NCBI GenBank assembly: GCA_026708285.1
Contig: JAPOVF010000060.1
Coordinates: 1 to 45,217 of the forward strand
Reading direction: 5' to 3'
DNA: 45,217 bases
Source of the DNA: Acidobacteriota bacterium
GTDB taxonomy: Bacteria > Acidobacteriota > Thermoanaerobaculia > Multivoradales > Multivoraceae
Numbering within the stretch: position 1 is the first letter of the stretch; every line of letters begins with the position of its first letter. Position numbers and translations under genes: made by a program. Below, in pieces: positions 39,519 through 45,217 of the stretch. A model generated the notes under the pieces. It was not told where the DNA came from. It did not search any database and saw only the letters and a list, made by a program, of their open reading frames with translations.

Positions 39519-40517
39519 CTACCGGACGCGGCGGTACGTTTCGTCAAGAGCCGGAAGGTAGACCGGCGGACTGCCGTAGAAGTACCCGCGCAGGAAGCGC
39601 ACCGAGGTGTCGAGCGTGAGGTCGCGCCGGCGCTCCAGCGCCTCGACGCATGCCTCGTAGTCCGGGCCGTTGCCGCCCAGACGCGCCATGACGGCAGGTC
39701 GCGTCGCCTGCCAGTGCTCGTAGCTGGCGTAGCGAGCCATCATGTAGACCTCGTCGAAGTCGGTGCTTTCGGTTGCACCGACTTCGGCTCCCCTGCGATC
39801 GAGCTCCTCGGGCGCCGGATACACCCGGCGCCACTGCCCGACGATCCGCGCGCCGTTCTTCTCGAAGTACGGCCAGACGCCTTCGCGGCTCAGCCGGCTG
39901 AACTCCTCGAAGGTCCCCTTGCGGATGCGGAAGTAGCGCAGCGTGATGATCTCCTCGCCCCGACGGGCTCGGGCGCTCCGCACCGGGAGTTCGGCGCGGG
40001 CATCCGCCTCACCTTCGGGCTTGGCAATCTCGTACTCCTCGTCGAGACCGGGCATGTAGTACGGCCCGCCGGGCGCCATGTCCCCTGCGAGATAGATCGG
40101 ACCGTCCGACCCCAGCTCCAACTCGCGTCTGGCGGCAAGGGCCTCGCGGAAGGCCTGCCAGTCCTCGCCGTTACCGCCCAGCCGGTCCGCGGCCCGGGTG
40201 GCGGCCCAGTGGTTGTAGCTGCGGTAGCGGGCAAGGCGGTAGCCCTCGTCGAAGTCGGCGCTGCCGCCGCCGTCCGGATGGACTACCTGCCACTGCCCCA
40301 CGACCCGGCTGCCGATCTTCTCGAAGATCGGCCAGACGCCGTCGCGGCTCAGCTCGAAGAAGCGCTCGTGGGTCCCCTTCTGGAGCTTCTGGTGGCGAAG
40401 GACGAGGAACTCCTCGCCGGCGCGGGCGATGTCGTTGCGAACCGGCCGCGGAGGCTCCTGGGCCGGGAGGATCGACGCGGCGGCCAGGACCGTAGCGGAG
40501 GCAAGCGAGAACGCCAT
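39519..40517 (-). CDS. Secreted protein with two NIPSNAP domains
   Basis: 332 residues from ATG at 40517, with AAGG 6 nt upstream and a signal peptide ending ASILPAQ. The frame continues upstream to 40748, but that part crosses a REP-like hairpin and the end of the ankyrin gene. The two halves are tandem NIPSNAP-like units. Half 1 has HQKLQKGTHERFFELSRDG, WPIFEKIGSRVVGQW, YRLARYRSYNHWAATR and LGGNG. Half 2 has YFRIRKGTFEEFSRLSREG, WPYFEKNGARIVGQW, YMMARYASYEHWQATR and LGGNG. NIPSNAP is a ferredoxin-like dimeric fold; most have no known reaction. Export is unusual compared with the mitochondrial namesakes. It follows the ankyrin gene on the same strand. Confidence 0.82.
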   Translation of the reverse strand: MAFSLASATVLAAASILPAQEPPRPVRNDIARAGEEFLVLRHQKLQKGTHERFFELSRDGVWPIFEKIGSRVVGQWQVVHPDGGGSADFDEGYRLARYRSYNHWAATRAADRLGGNGEDWQAFREALAARRELELGSDGPIYLAGDMAPGGPYYMPGLDEEYEIAKPEGEADARAELPVRSARARRGEEIITLRYFRIRKGTFEEFSRLSREGVWPYFEKNGARIVGQWRRVYPAPEELDRRGAEVGATESTDFDEVYMMARYASYEHWQATRPAVMARLGGNGPDYEACVEALERRRDLTLDTSVRFLRGYFYGSPPVYLPALDETYRRVR

Positions 40518-40561
40518 CAGTCGCCTTGTGGTCGCCGCTTCGCGGCGCGCATTCCCCAGAA

Positions 40562-40579
40562 GCCGGCGGGGACGCCGGC
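40562..40579. repeat. REP-like hairpin with GCACCCAG tail
   Basis: GCCGGCG-GGGA-CGCCGGC, a perfect 7-bp stem with a 4-nt loop, is followed by GCACCCAGT. It lies between the ankyrin stop and the NIPSNAP start. The CCGGCGCACCCAGT tail occurs again near 42236, beside two more hairpins. Confidence 0.6.
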
Positions 40580-40614
40580 GCACCCAGTGGGTAGCTAGTT
40601 GCATCCGAGACCGT

Positions 40615-42279
40615 TCAGTTCGCCGGAAGCTTCTTCGTTTCGTCTTTCTTGGCCTCGGGCTCCGGCGGTTTCGGCGCCGGCTTGGCGTAGATGTCGACCG
40701 CCTTGGCGTCCTCTTCCTCTTCGGTCGGCGGCCGCAGCCCTTCGCCAAGCATGATCGTCTCGATGGCGGCGACGGTGACGGGTGACGGTTTGAAGTTGCC
40801 GAAGCGATAGCCGCGCGCGATCGTCAGCGGGGTCCAGCCGTACTTGTTCCGCTGGTTCCAGACCTCGATGTCGGCGCCGCTGTCGGCCAGGAGGTGGACG
40901 ACGCGCGGCAGGTTCTTGTAGGCGGCGCCGTGCATTGGCGTTTCGCCGTTGTCGTTGACCGCGTTGATGTCGGCACCGAGATCGAGTGCGAGCTGCACGG
41001 CCTCGAGCACCTCTTCCTCAGTGCCGGCGTCCTCACCGGGCGACCGCGTGCCAAGACCGGCGGCGGCCATCAACGCCGTCGAGCCGTCGTCGGTTCGGGT
41101 CAGCGGATCGGCGCCGAGGTCGGCAAACGTTCGCATCAGGTCGGCGTCAGCGACGAGCGCCGCGAGCACGAACGGTGTCGCCCCCAGTTCGTTGTAGCTC
41201 GTGTTGTTCAGGCGAGCCCTCACCCTCATCCGGGCCTCGAGATCAGCGCCGTGTCCGACCATGTCGCGAACGAAGTCCAGGCCGTCCATCGATCCCGAAC
41301 CGTCCGGCCGCGGGTTGTTGTCGCCGGCGCCCGGTTTGCGCACCCGGGCCAGCATGTGGAGCGCCGTGTACCCGGAGTGGGCCGCGTTCGGATCGGCGCC
41401 CGCATCGAGCAGCCGCGCCGCGAGTTCGAAGTGGCCGTTCGTCACCGCGACCAGCAGCGGCGTCGATCCGGGGCGGACGGAGCGGCCACCCGGCAGCGGT
41501 CGATCCCGCTTCACCGCCTTGCCTGGCGTCGGCGCGTTCACGTCGACACCCGCCCGGATCAGCGCCTCCATCACGCCGATTCGTCCTTCGCGGACCGCGA
41601 ACAGGAGCGGCGTGAAGCCGGAGTCCAGGGTCGCGTTGGGGTCCGCGCCGACCTCGAGCAGCAGTTCGACGACCTCCAGGTTGCCCTCGGCGGCCGCCCA
41701 CATGAGCGCCGTTTGGCCCCGTTTCGGTTCGCGGAAGTGGACGTCGGCACCGGCCTCGTAGAGCGCTTCGACGACCTCGATCCGGCCGGTCCGCGCCGCG
41801 GTCATGAACACCGTCTCGCCGCCCGCGAGCACCGCGTTGGGGTCGGCTCCCGCAGCGAGGAGCGCTTCGACGATCTCGAAGTTGCCGTTGGCGCTGGCCA
41901 GGGACAGCGGGATGACGCCGTAGCGGTTCGCGGCGGAGGCATCGGCGCCGGCGTCGAGCAGGCGGCGCACGAGGTTGGCGCGGTCGTGGTAAACGGCCCA
42001 GTGAAGGGCCGTCATCCCGTCGACCTGGGCGGCGTTGATCTCGTTGGCGCCGGGAGACGCCGCGAGAAGGCGCTCGATGGTCGCGGTGTCGAGGTGTTCG
42101 GCGGCGTCGGCTAGGGGCGCGTTGGTGGTGGCGGCGACCGGGGCGGCCAGGGACAACGTCAGAACGGTGATCCAGAGCAGATTCCGGCCTATCGGCCGGA
42201 TGCCGGCCAGAAGGCCGGCGCACCAAGCGGCGCACTGACCGGCGCACCCAGTAGTGGAACGTGGCTTGGAGCTACTCAA
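40615..42279 (-). CDS. Exported ankyrin-repeat protein
   Basis: About 554 residues if started at TTG 42279, 14 bp after the DUF1552 stop. A longer frame to 43296 exists but is antisense-like sequence within the DUF1552 gene. A hydrophobic segment (LLWITVLTLSLAAPVAAT) acts as signal. About ten ankyrin units follow, e.g. DGMTALHWAVYHDRANLVRR, GETVFMTAARTGRIEVVEAL, QTALMWAAAEGNLEVVELLL, SGYTALHMLARV and DNGETPMHGAAYKNLPRVV. The tail is charged and Pro/Lys/Glu-rich (KPAPKPPEPEAKKDETKK). The start is uncertain because two REP-like hairpins lie inside the first 35 codons; a start after them would need CTG. Exported ankyrin proteins bind other proteins; the partner may be the adjacent DUF1552/DUF1592 pair. 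Confidence 0.78.
   Translation of the reverse strand: MSSSKPRSTTGCAGQCAAWCAGLLAGIRPIGRNLLWITVLTLSLAAPVAATTNAPLADAAEHLDTATIERLLAASPGANEINAAQVDGMTALHWAVYHDRANLVRRLLDAGADASAANRYGVIPLSLASANGNFEIVEALLAAGADPNAVLAGGETVFMTAARTGRIEVVEALYEAGADVHFREPKRGQTALMWAAAEGNLEVVELLLEVGADPNATLDSGFTPLLFAVREGRIGVMEALIRAGVDVNAPTPGKAVKRDRPLPGGRSVRPGSTPLLVAVTNGHFELAARLLDAGADPNAAHSGYTALHMLARVRKPGAGDNNPRPDGSGSMDGLDFVRDMVGHGADLEARMRVRARLNNTSYNELGATPFVLAALVADADLMRTFADLGADPLTRTDDGSTALMAAAGLGTRSPGEDAGTEEEVLEAVQLALDLGADINAVNDNGETPMHGAAYKNLPRVVHLLADSGADIEVWNQRNKYGWTPLTIARGYRFGNFKPSPVTVAAIETIMLGEGLRPPTEEEEDAKAVDIYAKPAPKPPEPEAKKDETKKLPAN
42183..42219. repeat. Two tandem REP-like hairpins
   Basis: TCCGGCC-TATC-GGCCGGA (42183-42200) and GCCGGCC-AGAA-GGCCGGC (42202-42219) are both 7-bp stems with 4-nt loops. 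The second is followed by GCACCAAG, and a further CCGGCGCACCCAGT lies just beyond (42237-42250). They resemble the element at 40562-40579 and sit at the 5' end of the ankyrin gene. Confidence 0.6.
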
Positions 42280-42293
42280 CTCACCACCGTCCC

Positions 42294-43646
42294 TCAGCCC
42301 GCCAGGTGGACCGGCTCGGCCAGGGTGTCGATCCGGCCGGTGCTGTCCGCGAAGGAGTCGAGTCGCACGCCGACGCTGTCGAGCAGCGTCAGGTGGAGGT
42401 TGGCCATCGGCGCCGGCTCGTCGTAGACGATGTGCTGGCCGCCGCGGACGGTTCCTCCCCCGCCGCCGGCGACGACGATCGGCAGGTTCACGTGGTCGTG
42501 GACGTTCGGGTTGCCCATGCCGCTGCCGTAGAGGTAGAGCGAGTTGTCGAGCAGGTTGCCGTCGCCCTCCGGCACCGCCGCGAGCTTCTCCAGGAAGTAG
42601 GAGAACAGCGAGACGTGGAACTGGTTGATCTTCGCCAGCTTCGCCACCTTCTCGGGATCGTTGCCGTGGTGGGACGTCGGATGGTGCGGATCCGGCACGC
42701 CGATCTCGGGGTAGGTCCGGTTGCTCGACTCGCGGGCGAGCTGGAAGGTGATGACCCGGGTCACGTCGGCCTGCAGCGCCAGCACCTGGAGATCGAACAT
42801 CAGCCGGGCGTGGTCGGCGTAGGCGGCGGGCACGCCGGCCGGGCGGTCGACATCGGGAAGCGCGCCTTCGTCGGACTGGGCTTCCGCCTTCTGGATGCGA
42901 CGCTCGACTTCGCGCACCGAGTCGAGATACTCGCTGACCTTGACCCGGTCGCCGGGGCCCAGCATGCCCTGGAGCCGGGTGATGTCCTCGTGGACCCAGT
43001 CGAGCAGACTGGCCTTGCGCCGGAGCCCCTCGCGCCGCTCGTCCGGCGTGCCGCCCTCGCCGAACAGCCGCTCGAACACGATCCGCGGATGGGCCTCGGC
43101 CGGCAGCGGCGTCGTCGGCGACGACCAGGAGAGGTTGTTCTGGTACACGCAGGCGTAGCCGTTGTCGCACTGGCCGACCATGTCCATCAGGTCCATCGCC
43201 AGTTCGAGCGAAGGCAACTGCGTCTCCTGGCCGATCTGCTGCGCCGCGATCTGATCGACCGTCGTGCCGAGGTAGTAGTCCGTGCTCTCCGTCCACTTCG
43301 CCTTCGCCGCGGAGAGAAACGCCGCGTTCGAGGTGGCGTGCGTCCCCGGATAGGCGTTCTTCAGTTCCAGGTTGCTGATCACCGAGATCTGCTTCCTGAA
43401 GCCCTCCAGCGGACTGAGCGACGGCGACAGTTCGCCGAGGGCCCCGCTGCCGCCGGCCGGACGCCAGCGCGTGATGTCGGAGCCCATCGGGATGTAGACG
43501 AAGCCCAGTCGTCGTACCGGTTTTGCCGCCGTCTTGGCCCAGGCGGTCATCGACGGCACCATCGCATCGAGCAGGGGCAAGGCGATCGCCGCGCCCATGC
43601 CGCGCAGGAAGGTCCGGCGCGGGAGCGCCTTCTTGGTCAGGATCAT
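42294..43646 (-). CDS. DUF1552 exported protein, pair 2
   Basis: About 450 residues from ATG at 43646, which overlaps the DUF1592 stop as ATGA; GGAG lies about 9 nt upstream. The longer frame to 43892 is inside the DUF1592 gene. A twin-arginine-like leader (LPRRTFLRGMGAAIALPLLD) is followed by GFVYIPMGSDITRWRPAGG, LELKNAYPGTHATSNAAFLS, YLGTTVDQIAAQQIG, the conserved HHPTSHHGNDPEKVAKLAKI and SLYLYGSGMGNPNVHDHVNL. It is the same family as 22164-23429 but clearly diverged, so an old duplication or separate acquisition. Extracytoplasmic; function unknown. Confidence 0.86.
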   Translation of the reverse strand: MILTKKALPRRTFLRGMGAAIALPLLDAMVPSMTAWAKTAAKPVRRLGFVYIPMGSDITRWRPAGGSGALGELSPSLSPLEGFRKQISVISNLELKNAYPGTHATSNAAFLSAAKAKWTESTDYYLGTTVDQIAAQQIGQETQLPSLELAMDLMDMVGQCDNGYACVYQNNLSWSSPTTPLPAEAHPRIVFERLFGEGGTPDERREGLRRKASLLDWVHEDITRLQGMLGPGDRVKVSEYLDSVREVERRIQKAEAQSDEGALPDVDRPAGVPAAYADHARLMFDLQVLALQADVTRVITFQLARESSNRTYPEIGVPDPHHPTSHHGNDPEKVAKLAKINQFHVSLFSYFLEKLAAVPEGDGNLLDNSLYLYGSGMGNPNVHDHVNLPIVVAGGGGGTVRGGQHIVYDEPAPMANLHLTLLDSVGVRLDSFADSTGRIDTLAEPVHLAG

Positions 43647-45217
43647 GACGATGCTCTCCTCATCTGGAAGGGATCGCTGGCAACGACCGCCTGTATCAGG
43701 GACGACAGGCGGTAGTCGTCGGCCTCCGCGCGGCGCAGGATCGCGCGCACCGCGGGGGCGTCGGTCGCGGTCACGCCGCGGCCGGTGCCGAACACCAGGA
43801 GCTTCTCGGTCAGGGTAGTCAGGAACAGCTCGGGCCGCGCCAGCATCGCCGACTCGAGTTCCACAACACCGCCCAGGGCGGTACCGTCCCACAGTTCGCC
43901 GGAAGCGTCGATCGGGAAGCCCGCGTCGACCGTCCGCCAGCGGCCGATCGCGTCGTAGTTCTCGAGCGCGAAGCCGACCGGATCCATCAGGCGATGGCAG
44001 CCCGAGCAGGCCGGGTTGTCGCGATGGGCCGACAGCCGCTCGCGCATCGGCAGTTCCTTGGCGATGATCTTCGCTTCCGGCAGGTCCGGCACGTCTGGCG
44101 GCGGCGGAGGCGGCGGCACGCCGAGCAGGTTGCCCAGCACCCAGTTGCCCCGCACCACCGGCGAGGTGCGGGTGGCGAAGGAGGTCACGGTCAGGATGCT
44201 GCCGTGACGCAGCAACCCGCCGCGCACGCTGTCGTCGCCGAGGTCCACCCGCCGGAAGCGGCTGCCGTAGACGTGCGGAATGCCGTAGTGCTTGGCCAGC
44301 CGCTCGTTGAGGAACGTGTAGTCCGCCCGCACGAGATCGAGGGCGCTACGGTCCTCCCGCAGGATGCTGCCGACGAACAGTTCCGTCTCGCGGCGCATGG
44401 CCTGCCGGAGGTTGTCGTCGAAGTCCGGGAACAGGCGCTTGTCGGGGGTGACTCCGTCCAGATTGCGTAGATGGAGCCACTGGGCGGCGAAGTTCGTGAC
44501 CAGGTTCTCCGCCCGCGGGTCGGCGAGCATGCGCTCGACCTGCCGCTCGAGCACGTCCGGCTCGCTCAGTCGGCCGGCCGACGCGAGCTCCAGCAGTTCG
44601 TCGTCGGGGATGCTGCTCCACAGGAAGAAGGCGAGCCGCGACGCGAGCTCCACGTCGCTCACGCGGTACGGCGCCCCGGGCTCCACGTCCGCCGGATCCC
44701 GTTCGATGCGGAACAGGAACTCAGGGCTGACCAGAACCGCCGCCAGTCCCATTTCGATACCCGCCTCAAACCCTTGCTCGACCTTCGCCTGCTCGTAGAG
44801 CGCGAACGGTCCGCTCACGTCCTCGCCGGTCACCGGCCGGCGGTACGCGCGGCGCATCACGTTGGTCAGGATCTTCTTCGCGCAGCCGTCCTCCGCCGCC
44901 GCCGTCTCAGGCTGGCAGACGAAGATCCGCTGGCGGCTCGGCGTGTCGCCGGCGCCGAGCGGCAGGTAAGGCCCGACGATCGAGACCGAGAAGATGGCCG
45001 GCTGCACCCGCGGGTGGCGGTAGTAGTTGAAGTGCGACTCGTAGGGCTGGCGCGCCGTCTCGAGCAGCACCCACGGCCGGGCCGGGAAGGTAACGCCGAC
45101 GTCATGCGGTCCCGCGGTGACCGGCACTCGCACGACCAGGTGATCGTCGACGTCGTCCTGCGACGGCTGGTAGTTCAGCGCCACGTCGCTCATCAGGTCC
45201 GGCGGAGCGACGGTGAA
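43643..45217 (-). CDS. DUF1592 cytochrome-like protein, pair 2 (5' end beyond window)
   Basis: The frame is open to the right edge (525 codons including the stop visible), so the N-terminus with the first heme motif and DUF1587 is missing. What remains shows the DUF1592-1588-1585 series: DVELASRLAFFLWSSIPDDE, QVERMLADPRAENLVTNFAAQWL, FLNERLAKHYGIPHVYG, RGGLLRHGSILTVTSFATRT, RGNWVLGNLLGVPPPPPPP, the heme motif CSGCH in PACSGCHRLMDPVGFALENY, and a C-terminal YRLSSLIQAVVASDPF. Its stop overlaps the DUF1552 start (ATGA), so the two are translationally coupled, more tightly than in pair 1. Confidence 0.86.
   Translation of the reverse strand, partial: FTVAPPDLMSDVALNYQPSQDDVDDHLVVRVPVTAGPHDVGVTFPARPWVLLETARQPYESHFNYYRHPRVQPAIFSVSIVGPYLPLGAGDTPSRQRIFVCQPETAAAEDGCAKKILTNVMRRAYRRPVTGEDVSGPFALYEQAKVEQGFEAGIEMGLAAVLVSPEFLFRIERDPADVEPGAPYRVSDVELASRLAFFLWSSIPDDELLELASAGRLSEPDVLERQVERMLADPRAENLVTNFAAQWLHLRNLDGVTPDKRLFPDFDDNLRQAMRRETELFVGSILREDRSALDLVRADYTFLNERLAKHYGIPHVYGSRFRRVDLGDDSVRGGLLRHGSILTVTSFATRTSPVVRGNWVLGNLLGVPPPPPPPDVPDLPEAKIIAKELPMRERLSAHRDNPACSGCHRLMDPVGFALENYDAIGRWRTVDAGFPIDASGELWDGTALGGVVELESAMLARPELFLTTLTEKLLVFGTGRGVTATDAPAVRAILRRAEADDYRLSSLIQAVVASDPFQMRRASS

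Noticed and set aside
42280..43296. Upstream extension of the ankyrin frame
   Set aside because: It lies inside the DUF1552 gene in another frame and lacks any ankyrin or signal character.

Overview
The window is GC-rich bacterial chromosome with no rRNA, tRNA or CRISPR array that I can see. The gene content fits an environmental bacterium, most likely of the Acidobacteriota, with Planctomycetota or a related lineage as the alternative. The pointers are two DUF1592/DUF1552 gene pairs, BamB-like 'PQWRGP' beta-propellers, a BlaI/M56 pair, large secreted FN3/PKD and Calx-beta-like proteins, NIPSNAP and ankyrin exoproteins, and an acyl-CoA carboxylase. This placement is inference from gene families. 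Start codons other than ATG and 4-bp stop/start overlaps (GTGA, TTGA, ATGA, apparently CTGA) are common.

Layout. 1-15.5 kb is a minus-strand run of exported proteins and regulators: a Calx-beta-like repeat protein (cut by the left edge), a metzincin protease, a PQQ-type propeller lipoprotein, a PAS/LuxR regulator, a BlaR1-like M56 protease with its BlaI repressor, and three secreted proteins of unknown function in one operon. At 15.7-19.0 kb an acyl-CoA carboxyltransferase gene is followed by a mosaic of duplicated pieces: a relic of an exoprotein C-terminal domain, a second propeller gene, a truncated blaI with its promoter, and a 71-bp repeat of the carboxyltransferase 3' end. Next come a PIN/DUF6364 toxin-antitoxin pair, a double-domain CoA transferase, and the first DUF1552/DUF1592 pair (to 25.8 kb).

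The most unusual part is 26-36 kb. A plus-strand operon encodes an alpha/beta hydrolase, an RND permease, a full-length Erg6/SMT-like sterol C24-methyltransferase homologue, a GPP34 (GOLPH3-like) domain fused to a cytochrome P450, and an FAD oxidoreductase with no normal start codon. A Rieske oxygenase of the KshA/DAF-36 type faces it tail to tail. Together they suggest a sterol- or triterpenoid-tailoring and transport locus, although no cyclase or squalene epoxidase lies in the window.

Beside it (35.9-37.1 kb) is a secreted peroxiredoxin-like/DsbD-alpha-like fusion. Its reading frame is continuous only if an in-frame TGA is read as selenocysteine in a U-P-Y-C active site; a hairpin of bacterial SECIS type follows at the right distance. 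The right end holds a sulfatase, an Ada-like regulator/methyltransferase, a double NIPSNAP protein, an ankyrin protein with REP-like hairpins at its 5' end, and a second DUF1552/DUF1592 pair cut by the right edge.
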